64,000 bases of DNA from Undibacterium pigrum (GTDB lineage: Bacteria; Pseudomonadota; Gammaproteobacteria; Burkholderiales; Burkholderiaceae_D). The notes under the pieces were generated by a model that had not been told where the DNA came from, did not search any database, and was given only the letters and a program-made list of their open reading frames with translations. The translations under genes and the position numbers were made by a program. The stretch covers positions 62,001 to 126,000 of the forward strand of contig NZ_QJKB01000002.1 of NCBI RefSeq assembly GCF_003201815.1, read 5' to 3'. Below, one piece after another: positions 16,644 through 25,581 of this stretch (position 1 is its first letter; each line of letters starts with the position of its first letter).

Positions 16644-18502
16644 GCTAATTGCAGGCTCAGGCTGATGACTTTATCGGCTTCGGTAATTGCTGTCACGCTG
16701 ACACGCTGCTTGCCTTCCAGCTCTTGCTCAAACAGGGCACGCGACAGAGGATTGATGAAATTCGATTCCAGCTGGTTGCCGACACCGCGGCCACCATTGC
16801 TGAGGTCACGTATGCAGCGTGCCAGTAATTCATCGCGCACCGTCGCTGGCATGGCCAGTTGCAGGCCGAGTTCTTCTTGCAAGCGACGTGCCACATTACG
16901 CAACATGCCATCAAAAATTTTTGCAGCGACTTCAGCAGAAATAAAATCAAAGACCACGATATTGTCACCGATGCGATTCAATAATTCTGGCCGTGACAAT
17001 TTGAACTTGAAGTAATTGCCTATGGCCTCGCGCACCTTGAATTCCACGGTTTCATAACTGTCGCCAGGCTTCACATTCTGGCTGCGGTTACCCTGGTTAT
17101 CTTCTACATAGATACCCAGATTGGAAGTGAAAATCAGAATGGTTTCTGAAAAATAGGCAGTGTCGCCGCGGCCATCGGTGAGGCGGCCATCTTCGAGTAT
17201 CTGCAAGAATTTATCGAGTATGCGTGGATGGGCTTTTTCGATTTCATCGAAGAGTACGACAGAAAAAGGTTTTTGCCTGACGGCGTTGGTGAGTTCACCA
17301 CCGGCATCAAAACCCACATAACCAGGCGGAGCACCGAGCAGGCGGGCGCTGGTATGTTCTTCAGCAAATTCGCTCATGTCAAAACGCAGGTAGGCACGTT
17401 CATCACCAAACACCAGTTGCGTCAGGGTCTTGGCCAGCTCGGTTTTACCGACACCGGTAGGTCCGGCAAAAAATAAAACGCCACGCGGGCGGCTGCCGCC
17501 AGAACGTGCCTGCGCGCCCGTCAGGCTCATGACGGAACGCTTGAGTATATCCAGGGTTTTGACTACGGCAGGATGCTGGCCCTTGACGCGGTCTTCGATA
17601 AAGCTTTGCCCATCGCGTATTTTCTTGCGCAGGTAATCCTTGCGCCAGGGGTTGTCCAGCGCACCTATCTTGAAGCAGCGCACTGCATCTTCTATATCTG
17701 CAATACCCAGCTTCTGTCGGTCTGCCAGTTCAGTGATATCGGACAGGGCAGACAAGGACATGCCCTCAGTGCCTTCAGTAAAACTTTTGACAAACTGGGT
17801 GCGCACGGCAGTAGCTGCGTCCGCATAGCCATTGAACAAGGGGGCCAGTTGCAAAGCAGCCGCCTGGCGCATTTCAAAATCTGGCTTGCTGATGACCAGG
17901 CTGGCGACTCTTTCACTATCCAGGGTAAACCAGGATGGTAAATCTTGCGCACGGTTCACCAGCCAGAGTATGGGGTTGTATTGCGGTGCACCGCCAACTT
18001 CGCGCGGGACGATGGCGCTGGCCGTCAGTGAGATTTTTTCTGCGGCGACAAAAAAACGGTGTTCAGCCTCGCCCAGTTGTTCTGCCTTGCGGGTAATACG
18101 CGAAGCAAAATCCAGCACCAGAGCGCAGCGCATTTCTCTTTCGGCGCTGAGTTTCTTCATCAGCTTGCTCAGGCTTTCGAGACTGATTTGCTGGCAACCA
18201 TCAGCCAGTTTCACATCAAATAAACGTGTGGCCAGATCGCGCTGTGCGCTTTCATCAGGATAAACACGCAGGCCATCCACTGGGTCATAGATCAGCAATA
18301 GCTTGTAATCCAGACGTTTCAGCGATTCCCACAAGGCGCGGTTGAATGGCACCAGGGTAGCGCCGCCACCGCCTGAGGATGCATCCTGAGCTGCCAGCGG
18401 CAGTAAAAAACTGTCGCGTATGGCACCAGAAATCACATAGTGTGATCGTATAGGCAGCAGGCGCTGCAAGTCTTGCAGCCAGCGGGTTTCGGGTACATTC
18501 AT
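16640..18502 (-). CDS. ClpA/ClpB-like AAA+ ATPase
   Basis: A 620-residue protein with one intact AAA+ module in the second half. Walker A is GPTGVGKTELAK at 347-354, Walker B is VVLFDEIEKAHP around 415-426, pore-type residues lie in GAPPGYVGFD, and the sensor region is ILIFTSNLG. The motif VKGQHPAVVKTLDILKRS ahead of Walker A is the usual ClpB D2 entry. The first 280 residues contain LLLIYDPVDGLRVYP and CALVLDFASRI, which look like a degenerate, Walker-A-less AAA domain. Unlike Clp chaperones, it lacks the N-terminal double-helical repeat. It overlaps the upstream coiled-coil gene and the downstream radical SAM gene by ATGA, so expression is coupled. Confidence 0.85.
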   Translation of the reverse strand: MNVPETRWLQDLQRLLPIRSHYVISGAIRDSFLLPLAAQDASSGGGGATLVPFNRALWESLKRLDYKLLLIYDPVDGLRVYPDESAQRDLATRLFDVKLADGCQQISLESLSKLMKKLSAEREMRCALVLDFASRITRKAEQLGEAEHRFFVAAEKISLTASAIVPREVGGAPQYNPILWLVNRAQDLPSWFTLDSERVASLVISKPDFEMRQAAALQLAPLFNGYADAATAVRTQFVKSFTEGTEGMSLSALSDITELADRQKLGIADIEDAVRCFKIGALDNPWRKDYLRKKIRDGQSFIEDRVKGQHPAVVKTLDILKRSVMSLTGAQARSGGSRPRGVLFFAGPTGVGKTELAKTLTQLVFGDERAYLRFDMSEFAEEHTSARLLGAPPGYVGFDAGGELTNAVRQKPFSVVLFDEIEKAHPRILDKFLQILEDGRLTDGRGDTAYFSETILIFTSNLGIYVEDNQGNRSQNVKPGDSYETVEFKVREAIGNYFKFKLSRPELLNRIGDNIVVFDFISAEVAAKIFDGMLRNVARRLQEELGLQLAMPATVRDELLARCIRDLSNGGRGVGNQLESNFINPLSRALFEQELEGKQRVSVTAITEADKVISLSLQLA

Positions 18503-19569
18503 GGCAATTTTTTCGACTGTAATTGGCTATGACTTTCAATTTGCTCTTCTTCAGCAAATTGCGGCAGCTTATCCTCCACGACCAGTTGCACGGGCAATTC
18601 ACCTGCCTGCAATAGTCGCGTTACCTGCATATGTATGCCACGTGCTTCCAGTGCTGCCATCAGCGCCGGGAATTCGCTGCACCAGCGGTCTTCTGCCAGA
18701 TGGTCAAGCACACTTCGTTCATTTTCACCCTGTTTGACAGAGCGGATGACATTGAAATTGGCCTGCCCAGTCTTGCTATCCATGCGCATGCGCACCATGT
18801 ATTTGTCCCAGCTGGCGCGGCGGAAATGCACGACGCCACCTTCAACAAACAGGGTATGCGACACTTCTTCTACCTGGTAACCAAGGTCTTTCAAGGTCTG
18901 TTCCAGTATCAGGGCCTGTGCTTGTTCGACCTGGCGTTTTTTCTCGGCTTCCAGCAGAGTCTGGATTTGCAGGCGCAGCTCGCTGGCCAGCATGTCGGCG
19001 CGGGCACCCGGCAAAGATTTTTCCAGCTCCCTTGCCAATTGCGCAATGTGTTCGGGTAATTGTTCTATGTGAGCGATGCGTTTCAACAAACGCGCCAGCC
19101 TGTCTTGAGGCAAGCTTGCGGCACTGGCGGCGTCCAGATTGGCATCGCCTTCATCCGACAGGGCGTCAGCGCGTCTGGCTGACTCTTGCAACAAGACTGG
19201 CCTTAATTCATGCACCAGTGCCTGCAAGCTGCGCAGATATTCTATGATTTCCTGTTCATCCGTCCCGGCTGGCGGGACAGGCTGGCTTGCGGTGATTTGC
19301 GCGCTACAGCCTATCTTTTCAGCCAGAGCAATCAACTGGGCATAATCCTGCTCGGCGATTTGCAATTGCTCTTGCAGGGCTTGTTTGCCCAGAACGCCTG
19401 CTTGCTGCAGGCGCTCTTGCAAGTCAGTTTGCTCAGCATCCTGATGTGTGCGCAACAGATCGGCGTTGTGATGTGCCTGGGCCACCGACATGGCAGCACG
19501 TATGGCCGCCGCCGCCAACAGGATTACCAGGCCATCGCCCGTGATCAGGACTGTAGTTGGACCACTCAT
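18499..19569 (-). CDS. Coiled-coil membrane-anchored protein, first gene of the kinase/AAA+ operon
   Basis: A 356-residue protein that I do not recognise. A hydrophobic segment near residues 5-30 (VLITGDGLVILLAAAAIRAA) could be a membrane anchor. Residues 30-240 are strongly helical, Gln/Glu/Leu-rich and probably coiled coil. A more compact C-terminal part (about 240-335) reads HTLFVEGGVVHFRRASWDKY and VLDHLAEDRWCSEFPALMAA. Its last codons overlap the AAA+ start by ATGA. As the promoter-proximal gene it may be the sensor or scaffold of the module, but that is inference from order only. The 57-bp gap upstream to the DUF3828-like gene leaves little room for a separate promoter. Confidence 0.75.
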   Translation of the reverse strand: MSGPTTVLITGDGLVILLAAAAIRAAMSVAQAHHNADLLRTHQDAEQTDLQERLQQAGVLGKQALQEQLQIAEQDYAQLIALAEKIGCSAQITASQPVPPAGTDEQEIIEYLRSLQALVHELRPVLLQESARRADALSDEGDANLDAASAASLPQDRLARLLKRIAHIEQLPEHIAQLARELEKSLPGARADMLASELRLQIQTLLEAEKKRQVEQAQALILEQTLKDLGYQVEEVSHTLFVEGGVVHFRRASWDKYMVRMRMDSKTGQANFNVIRSVKQGENERSVLDHLAEDRWCSEFPALMAALEARGIHMQVTRLLQAGELPVQLVVEDKLPQFAEEEQIESHSQLQSKKLP

Positions 19570-19626
19570 AGCTGGGATGTAAAGAAATGCGGAAGTAGCT
19601 AATATAGCATGTAGCAGACTGCAGAC

Positions 19627-20202
19627 TTACTGAAACACGCAGTAGCCATTGATCAGCCAGCGTTGCCCCACTTTGACGAATTTGAACTCAGTTTCCCATT
19701 GATAGGGCGAGACCACGATCACACTGGCTTTGTCGCCATCGAGCTTGATGGACTTGGCCTTGATTTTCCTGATAAAAGAAGGCTTGTACTCATATTCCTG
19801 AGCACAAAAGAAAATGTCCATGTCTTCCGTATCCATCAGGGGGCCACGGCCATCCTGGGCCATCTGAGCAAACTCGGCATCGGTATAAGCCTGGAACTGT
19901 TGCTGGTATTTTCCATAATAACGCTCCAGCGCCGCCGGGAAGTCTGCTGCAAAATAACCACTGGCCATGAATTTGCCACTGAAAGCCTTGAGGTTTTTAG
20001 TATCGAGCTGGAATTTTTTGCTGCCCGGGATGTCCTTGATAGCAGGCTGCAAGGCAGAAACCTGCTTGCCATTCTTGAGCACCCAGCCATAGAAACCCTG
20101 CACTCCCGCCATCAATGCCTGCTCATCCTGTTTGCCTGCATGGACCATGGGCGCAGTGCTGAACAAGGCAGTGATCAGGATTAAGTTGAGGCTGGTTTTC
20201 AT
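19627..20202 (-). CDS. Periplasmic DUF3828-like protein
   Basis: A 191-residue protein with a clear signal peptide (LNLILITALFSTAPMVHA, cleavage before GKQDEQ). The mature part has the GFYGWVLKNGK opening, MDIFFCAQEYEYKP in the middle and KVGQRWLINGYCVF at the end. These match the general DUF3828 plan (FYxWY near the start, an aromatic WxIxxV near the end), so I assign it tentatively to that periplasmic family of unknown role. It lies on the same strand just ahead of the coiled-coil/AAA+/rSAM/kinase operon, so it could be transcribed with it, although no overlap ties them. Confidence 0.55.
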   Translation of the reverse strand: MKTSLNLILITALFSTAPMVHAGKQDEQALMAGVQGFYGWVLKNGKQVSALQPAIKDIPGSKKFQLDTKNLKAFSGKFMASGYFAADFPAALERYYGKYQQQFQAYTDAEFAQMAQDGRGPLMDTEDMDIFFCAQEYEYKPSFIRKIKAKSIKLDGDKASVIVVSPYQWETEFKFVKVGQRWLINGYCVFQ

Positions 20203-20214
20203 CAGCAGCTACTT

Positions 20215-20877
20215 TCAAGGGAAGGTTTGTGAACACTGCAATAAGCATGGTAACTCATACATGGAAGAAAATCGTGGTACTTGTGGATAAGTAGCCACTT
20301 GTGCCGCAGCACCAAACCAGCAGGCTTGCATGCCCGCCGCGATCGCTGCCTGTATGCCGATCTCGCTGTCTTCAATCACGATGCAATCTGCTGGCGCAAA
20401 TCCCATTTGCCTTGCCGCATGCAAAAACAGATCAGGCGCGGGCTTCCAGGAAGAAATATCGTATGAACTGTAGATACGTTCACCAAAAAACCGGCTCAGC
20501 CCAGTCAGGCTCAGCGCTTTGCGGATTTTGTGCGGCGGCCCGGCAGATGCCACGCACATGGGTAAATCCAGTTGCTGCAAAACTTCTATGACGCCGGGAA
20601 AAGCCTGCAAAGATGCATCGAATAAAAGAGCTACTGTACGCCGGTAGCTGTGGATAAAATCCTCATCCAGTTCCAGGCCATATTGCTGCGACAAGGCACT
20701 ACAGATATCTGCCAGCTTGCGGCCACGAAAACGCTGCGTCAGATCAGCAAGATCTGCCTGTACGCCATAATGTTGCAATTCTTTTTGCAAACCCAGATTG
20801 CACAAACCTTCGCTATTGACCAGCGTGCCATCGCAATCAAAGATAAGACAATTGGCTTTGCGCAGCGGGGAGTTCAT
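20215..20877 (-). CDS. HAD-superfamily phosphatase, YieH/beta-phosphoglucomutase type
   Basis: A 220-residue haloacid-dehalogenase hydrolase. Motif I is CLIFDCDGTLVNSEGLC, with the nucleophile Asp14. Motif II is PMCVASAGPPHK, motif III the Lys in DISSWKPAPDLFLHAA, and motif IV CIVIEDSEIGIQAAIAAGMQ. A helical C1 cap lies between motifs I and II. Spacing and the RFRGRKLADI cap sequence resemble E. coli YieH, a 6-phosphogluconate phosphatase, though the substrate cannot be fixed. It overlaps the preceding GNAT gene by ATGA, so the two are translationally coupled. Confidence 0.85.
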   Translation of the reverse strand: MNSPLRKANCLIFDCDGTLVNSEGLCNLGLQKELQHYGVQADLADLTQRFRGRKLADICSALSQQYGLELDEDFIHSYRRTVALLFDASLQAFPGVIEVLQQLDLPMCVASAGPPHKIRKALSLTGLSRFFGERIYSSYDISSWKPAPDLFLHAARQMGFAPADCIVIEDSEIGIQAAIAAGMQACWFGAAAQVATYPQVPRFSSMYELPCLLQCSQTFP

Positions 20878-21338
20878 TTTTCCAGTGCAGCGTTCAGGAC
20901 TATCTCTGCATTCATCTCACCCTCTTCATCCACACCTGTTTCTACAAATCCAACACTGGCATAAAAATCTTTGGCGACCGGGTTTTCCGGCAGATAGCAA
21001 ATGGTGATGCGTTCTGCCTGCAGGTCCTGACGTATTTCCTCAATTGCCAGTTGCAAGGCTTGCCGCCCTATGCCTTTGCCCTGTTGGCGATGATCGATCA
21101 TGAAGCGGTGTATGGCATATTCCCTGGGGCGATTTTCATCATCCATGCTCTTGTACATCAAAAAACCCGTCAATTGATCATCTGCATAAATGGCGCGTGG
21201 TCTGTAGTAAATATCGTATTTGGACTGCGCCAGAGAATAAGCATTACTGGCCAGATAATTTTCCTGATGAGGCAACAAGGGTAAATTGATTACCTCATCA
21301 AAATTATGGATATCTACTTCTCTCAGTTGTATCTTCAT
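20874..21338 (-). CDS. GNAT acetyltransferase, PaiA/BltD-like
   Basis: A 154-residue acyl-CoA N-acyltransferase. The acetyl-CoA loop is visible as RQQGKGIGRQALQLAIEEIR and the C-terminal motif as PENPVAKDFYASVGFVETG. The N-terminal VINLPLLPHQENYLASNAYS block is typical of spermidine/polyamine acetyltransferases such as BltD and PaiA, so polyamines are plausible substrates. It ends four bases inside the HAD gene, forming a two-gene unit. Confidence 0.85.
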   Translation of the reverse strand: MKIQLREVDIHNFDEVINLPLLPHQENYLASNAYSLAQSKYDIYYRPRAIYADDQLTGFLMYKSMDDENRPREYAIHRFMIDHRQQGKGIGRQALQLAIEEIRQDLQAERITICYLPENPVAKDFYASVGFVETGVDEEGEMNAEIVLNAALEK

Positions 21339-21345
21339 CGAAGTT

Positions 21346-21684
21346 TTAATTTGCGGTATGCGGCGCTACGCTCACGCAAGGATGCGGCAAATTGCCATCA
21401 CCATAAGTGCGTAACACTTCTGCCACGATGACCTGATAGCCATCCAGCCATTTTGCCTGCGCCGCCTTGGCTTGCTGGTGGATGGGGTTGTTGATCAAGG
21501 ACTGCAGGGCTTCCAGGCTATCCCAGTAATACACATTGGAAACCTGCCCGGTCACTGCATTTTCCCAGGTCTCTTCACCGAGATAGCCTGGTATGGACTT
21601 GGCCAGAGCGACGATCTGATCATCAAGCGCATAAAAAGCGTCGTCGTATTGCTTCTTCTTGAAAGTAAAAGTGGAGGTGTACAT
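21346..21684 (-). CDS. Antibiotic biosynthesis monooxygenase (ABM) domain protein
   Basis: A single ferredoxin-like ABM domain of 112 residues, a family of small heme-degrading or quinone-modifying monooxygenases and dimeric stress proteins. Landmarks are MYTSTFTFKKKQYDDAFYAL, SIPGYLGEETWENAVTGQVS and YYWDSLEALQSL with HQQAKAAQ. I start at ATG 21684; a longer frame to 21720 adds residues outside the domain. It lies seven bases before the GNAT start, so it is probably in the same transcript. Substrate unknown. Confidence 0.75.
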   Translation of the reverse strand: MYTSTFTFKKKQYDDAFYALDDQIVALAKSIPGYLGEETWENAVTGQVSNVYYWDSLEALQSLINNPIHQQAKAAQAKWLDGYQVIVAEVLRTYGDGNLPHPCVSVAPHTAN

Positions 21685-21818
21685 GCGCAAGCCCGGCGGA
21701 TTAAATAAGTTGCAAATCATACATAGATTTGCAAGCGCCAGATCTTTTTTTGTCGGTTTTTGTGCGTTTTTTGAGCTGAGATTGAGCTAAAAAACTGGCT
21801 GTAAAAAGTGAATGTACT

Positions 21819-22160
21819 TTAGTCAGATTTCTGCCCAAACCATGCCTTCATTCTATCCCGTGCACTCTGCTTCACTTCGTCTGTAATATACAGACTGACC
21901 GTCACCAGCGCCCCGGCAATCACACCAAGATCATCTGTATAACCAACCACAGGCAAGACATCCGGCACGGCATCGAGAGGGAAAATGAAATATCCCAATG
22001 CGCCAAATATGACTGTCTTGGCCCAGGCTGGAGTCTCTGGCCTTTGCGCCGCATAATACAGACAGAGCACTTTTTCTACGATTTCACTACCTGCCGTCCG
22101 GGCATATTTCTTGAGCTTGTCCCAAAACCCGTTTTCACTATAAGCGTCTGCATGTGACAT
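21819..22160 (-). CDS. YkvA-family (DUF1232) membrane protein
   Basis: A 113-residue protein carrying the DUF1232 signature PAWAKTVIFGALGYFIFPLD followed by AVPDVLPVVGYTDDLGVI. The PxDxxPD...G(Y/F)xDD pattern is diagnostic. Two short hydrophobic segments suggest membrane association. Function unknown. It starts 11 bases after the LysE-family gene stop, so they are likely co-transcribed. Confidence 0.88.
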   Translation of the reverse strand: MSHADAYSENGFWDKLKKYARTAGSEIVEKVLCLYYAAQRPETPAWAKTVIFGALGYFIFPLDAVPDVLPVVGYTDDLGVIAGALVTVSLYITDEVKQSARDRMKAWFGQKSD

Positions 22161-22171
22161 GATCTTGCTCC

Positions 22172-22804
22172 TTAGTCATTCGCCTTTTTCACGGTTGCCA
22201 GCAGACCCGCCGCCGCAACAAATACGCCACCAGAAAGCTGGTTGAACATTTTTGCCTTGCCCCTGGAGCGCAGCCACGGCCCCATGCGTTCGGCAAACAC
22301 GGCGTACAGCATGAGGACACTGAATTCAAAAAATACAAAGGTGCTGCACAAGACCAAAAATTGCGGCAGTTTGGCGGCAGCCGGATTGATAAATTGCGGG
22401 AAGAAGGCGGTAAAAAACAACAAGGCCTTGGGATTGCTGATGCCGACCAGCATGCCTTTGACATACAGGCGCAGACGGGTACCGCGCATATCGGTCTCTG
22501 CTGGCAAGACAAAATCACTGCTTTTGGCCCGCAAGCTGCTGATACCCAGATACAGGAGATAGGCCACACCCAGGTATTTGATGACGGTAAACACCAGCGC
22601 CGACGTCGCCAGGATGGCGCCTATGCCTATTGCCGAACAGGTCATGATGGCAATGAGGGAGGTGATATTTCCCAATGCCGGGAACAGGGTCATGCGGGCA
22701 CCGAAATTGATGCTATTGGTAATACACATCAAGACGGCAGGACCGGGGGTGATCGTTAATACAAGAACGGCAACGACATACAATAACCAGGTTTCTATGG
22801 ACAT
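22172..22804 (-). CDS. LysE/RhtB-family amino acid exporter
   Basis: A 210-residue inner-membrane exporter with six predicted helices. TITPGPAVLMCITNSINFGA and GNITSLIAIMTCSAIGIGAI near the N-terminus form the conserved Px(4)GPx region. KYLGVAYLLYLGISSLR and KGMLVGISNPKALLFFTAFF are the usual second and third signatures. RhtB-type proteins export homoserine, threonine and related compounds; the substrate cannot be specified. The promoter probably lies at 22805-22899. Confidence 0.9.
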   Translation of the reverse strand: MSIETWLLYVVAVLVLTITPGPAVLMCITNSINFGARMTLFPALGNITSLIAIMTCSAIGIGAILATSALVFTVIKYLGVAYLLYLGISSLRAKSSDFVLPAETDMRGTRLRLYVKGMLVGISNPKALLFFTAFFPQFINPAAAKLPQFLVLCSTFVFFEFSVLMLYAVFAERMGPWLRSRGKAKMFNQLSGGVFVAAAGLLATVKKAND

Positions 22805-22899
22805 GGGGTTTCCCTGAAATGAGATAAAGGCCTTGATAAAGACATCTTAGTCGATTTCCGGGTTCCCCATTATTTTCTGAAAATCATAGAAAACCATAC

Positions 22900-23730
22900 T
22901 CAGGCAGGTTTGACCTGTTTGCGTGCTGTGGGCGCTGGTGCAGGTATATAGGCTGCCCATTCAGGCTTTTGCTCTTTGCCACTGTCGACGATGACCATGT
23001 AACGCCCTGCCCAGGGATTGTCTTCACGGTTTTTATCCAGTACCCAGAATTTTTTCCCTTCTGCTACTGCCTGCAGATAATCGGCATCCAGGACAGCGTA
23101 ACGGTCCAGCAGGAAATTCAGCGTGCCGGGTATGCGCACACAGCCCTTGGATTGCACCGTGCCCAAACGTGACTCAAGCAGGCCGGGGTCAGTGGCATGC
23201 ATTTGCATGCGCATGTCGGCGATGATTTTGTCGCCCCAGCCTTTTTTGGCTTTTTGCCAGCCAAAATCAAACACGCGCCGCCCTTTGATGCCATAGCCGC
23301 GTACGCCTTTGCTGTTCTTGCTGCCTTCTGCACGGTAATCCAGATTGGCCAGGCTATGGGCATATACACCTGTGGGTGTTTCAAAATGCTCAAAACCGGG
23401 GGAACGCCCTGTCGATACAGGTGAGGCGCCGATAAGCTGGTACTGCCCTTGCTGGTCCAGCCAGAACAACATGGCAACCTGTACTTTGGGATTGCGGTCC
23501 ACCAGCAGAATATATTGGGATGGCAGATTACTGATATTGTTGCTGACCAGCGTACTGATCATCTGGTCTATATAATTTTGCAAGTCTTCTGGCGTTGGCT
23601 GGACTTGCTGTTCAACCGTCCTGGCATAAACATCTTTCAGGCTCAGGGCAGACTCCAATGCCCGGGCCGGTACAGTCGAGGCAAGCGCCAGCAGGATGGC
23701 CAAGGCAGGTTTTAGTGGAAATAAAGACAT
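22900..23730 (-). CDS. L,D-transpeptidase (YkuD domain)
   Basis: Periplasmic peptidoglycan cross-linking or lipoprotein-linking enzyme. A signal peptide covers about 1-24 (LAILLALASTVPARA). The YkuD domain spans about 75-235. MHATDPGLLESRLGTVQSKG followed by CVRIP contains the catalytic His and the Cys of the SxGCxR motif. Earlier, LVDRNPKVQVAMLFWLDQQG and PTGVYAHSL fit the domain's strands. The C-terminal tail is Pro/Ala-rich. Exact DnaA-box 9-mers occur at 23774-23782 and 23786-23794 in its upstream region. Confidence 0.88.
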   Translation of the reverse strand: MSLFPLKPALAILLALASTVPARALESALSLKDVYARTVEQQVQPTPEDLQNYIDQMISTLVSNNISNLPSQYILLVDRNPKVQVAMLFWLDQQGQYQLIGASPVSTGRSPGFEHFETPTGVYAHSLANLDYRAEGSKNSKGVRGYGIKGRRVFDFGWQKAKKGWGDKIIADMRMQMHATDPGLLESRLGTVQSKGCVRIPGTLNFLLDRYAVLDADYLQAVAEGKKFWVLDKNREDNPWAGRYMVIVDSGKEQKPEWAAYIPAPAPTARKQVKPA

Positions 23731-23773
23731 GTTGGATAGAAGAAAGTCGGGTTGAAGCTGGATCTCTGCTGCA

Positions 23774-23794
23774 TGTGGATAAAGGTGTGGATAA
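23774..23794. promoter_or_regulatory. Two tandem DnaA-box 9-mers
   Basis: TGTGGATAA occurs twice, at 23774-23782 and 23786-23794, 12 bp apart in the same orientation, upstream of the L,D-transpeptidase gene. Both match the complement of TTATCCACA exactly. Binding is inferred from sequence only. Confidence 0.45.
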
Positions 23795-23940
23795 ATCTAC
23801 GCTTTTAATATGCCGCAGTTTGATGCTGCCCGACAAGCATAACAGCGTGCTGGTATGCAAGATGTTGCAACTTTGACTCACCTCAAGCACTCTCATGCAG
23901 CAGACATTATCCTGAACACCTTACTCTGGAGGACACTGCT

Positions 23941-24408
23941 GTGAAATATGCAAAACTGGCCATGCTCTTGCCCTTGTCGCTTTCCCTCTGCCTGAGTTTG
24001 CCAGCGCTGGCGGCAGGCAGCAATTGCTCGAATAAGGATATCGCCTGTGTATCAGGTGGCATAGGCAGTACGGAACGGGAAGAATTACAGCAACAGGCGG
24101 GGCAATACACGCTGTGGCTGCGTACTGCCGCCACAAAATCAGGTGCTTATCTGGCGAATATCAAGATCATCGTGCGTGATGAAAAGAGCAAGGCGGTGTT
24201 AATGAACGTAACACTGGACGGCCCCTGGCTATTTCTCGGTTTACCTGAAGGCCGCTATGAAATTGAGGCGCAATATCATGACACTGTGAAACGCTCGGAC
24301 CAGATCGTCAAGAAGGTGACGGAGATCAAAAAAGGCAGCCAGCGGCAGATGATGATGTATTTCGAGGCCAGCAATGTCGGTGAGCTGAATTACCAGCCTG
24401 CTCAGTAA
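23941..24408 (+). CDS. Exported carboxypeptidase-regulatory-like domain protein
   Basis: A 155-residue protein starting at GTG 23941, with TGGAGGA placed correctly upstream. A signal peptide reads LAMLLPLSLSLCLSLPALAA. The mature part opens with a Cys pair (SNCSNKDIACVSGGIG). It continues with a beta-sandwich-like region (LANIKIIVRDEKSKAVLMNV, then PWLFLGLPEGRYEIEAQYHD), which is the usual look of carboxypeptidase regulatory-like domains. It probably stays in the periplasm or on the outer membrane. It is convergent with the following GNAT gene, 12 bp apart. Function unknown. Confidence 0.7.
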   Translation: MKYAKLAMLLPLSLSLCLSLPALAAGSNCSNKDIACVSGGIGSTEREELQQQAGQYTLWLRTAATKSGAYLANIKIIVRDEKSKAVLMNVTLDGPWLFLGLPEGRYEIEAQYHDTVKRSDQIVKKVTEIKKGSQRQMMMYFEASNVGELNYQPAQ

Positions 24409-24420
24409 AACACCGTGGTT

Positions 24421-24861
24421 TCAGTCCAGGTATATCCTGGGCTTGTACACTTCCATGAAATTCTCAGGCTTGCTGAGTGGCGTGAAACCAAACTTTTCAT
24501 ATAGACCGGCAGCAGTGCTTGTCGATAAGGTAAAGCGGCGCAGCTTGCTGACAACCGGGTGGGCCATGACTTCTTCCATGAGCAATCTGGAAATGCCCTT
24601 GCCGCGCATGTCGGTCACGACAAAGACATCGACCAGGTTACCAAAGGTGGCCATGTCAGTGATGATGCGGCAAAAGCCCACCATGCGCTCTTGTTGGAAG
24701 ATACTGAAACACAGGGAATTGCGCAGGGATTCCTCTACCACAGGTCGTGAAATACCGGTGGCCCAGCCACTTTCAGTCGTCAAAAATTGATGGACAAGGT
24801 CGATATTGATCTTGTCCTTATCTGTGGTGATCCAGTATTCGCCAGCCTGTGTTGCGTTCAT
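24421..24861 (-). CDS. GNAT-family N-acetyltransferase
   Basis: A 146-residue acetyltransferase. Acetyl-CoA-binding motif A is DVFVVTDMRGKGISRLLMEE, and the C-terminal TAAGLYEKFGFTPLSKPENF gives the Y-x-K-x-GF motif. The N-terminal HQFLTTESGWATGISRPVVE block is typical of the YjdJ/YhfO-like small GNATs that act on amines. Substrate unknown. Confidence 0.85.
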   Translation of the reverse strand: MNATQAGEYWITTDKDKINIDLVHQFLTTESGWATGISRPVVEESLRNSLCFSIFQQERMVGFCRIITDMATFGNLVDVFVVTDMRGKGISRLLMEEVMAHPVVSKLRRFTLSTSTAAGLYEKFGFTPLSKPENFMEVYKPRIYLD

Positions 24862-24951
24862 GCCATCCTGTCCTTGTGCCTGGTTGATTAGGTGATTGGG
24901 AGTCTTTCAAAAATAGTTTGCCGGGTTCAGACCATAAAGACGTTTTCAAGT

Positions 24952-25503
24952 TCATTCAGATGGTTGCGCCACAGCACTGGCCAGGTAATTATTCTTGATA
25001 CGCACATAGTGTTCTGCCGAATATTTGAAATAGCTGATTTCTTCAGCCGTCAGGGCGCGGACTTTGACTGCAGGGCGGCCTACATACAGATAGCCGCTTT
25101 CCAGTACCTTGCCCGGCGGCACCAGGCTGCCAGCACCCAGCATGACATGTTTGTGGATAATGACATCATCCATGACGATGCTGCCCATGCCTATCAGGCA
25201 TTCATCACCTATATTGCAGCCATGCAGAATGACAGAATGAGCGATCGTCACATAGTCACCGATGATGAGCGGTGAACCGGCAGGCTTGCTGGCATTCTTG
25301 TGCGAAACATGACCCATGGCCAGGTCCTGGAAATTGCTGCTACGGCCTAAGCGTATGTGATTGACATCGCCGCGCAAGACGGCATTGCACCAGATAGAAC
25401 TGTCCGGTCCGATTTGTACATCACCAATGATCTGGGCACTGGGGTGGATGTAGCAATTCTCGGATATTTCAGGAAAGCTGTTCAGGTAAGGGCTGAGTGG
25501 CAT
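24952..25503 (-). CDS. Gamma carbonic anhydrase family protein (YrdA/CaiE type)
   Basis: A 183-residue left-handed beta-helix protein of hexapeptide repeats. Zinc ligand positions are recognisable in AMGHVSHKN and GDYVTIAHSVILHGCNIGDE, which place the family's three His. IWCNAVLRGDVNHIRLGRSS is the conserved Arg/Asp turn. YLYVGRPAVKVRALTAEEIS at the C-terminus is a typical YrdA-like ending. Members are trimeric and many lack measurable anhydrase activity. Confidence 0.9.
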   Translation of the reverse strand: MPLSPYLNSFPEISENCYIHPSAQIIGDVQIGPDSSIWCNAVLRGDVNHIRLGRSSNFQDLAMGHVSHKNASKPAGSPLIIGDYVTIAHSVILHGCNIGDECLIGMGSIVMDDVIIHKHVMLGAGSLVPPGKVLESGYLYVGRPAVKVRALTAEEISYFKYSAEHYVRIKNNYLASAVAQPSE

Positions 25504-25581
25504 GATGCTGTATGGAGTTTGATGATCTTCTGAACAGCAATTTTAACTGATCACCAATCTCAGGCCCATGTGGACAAATAC

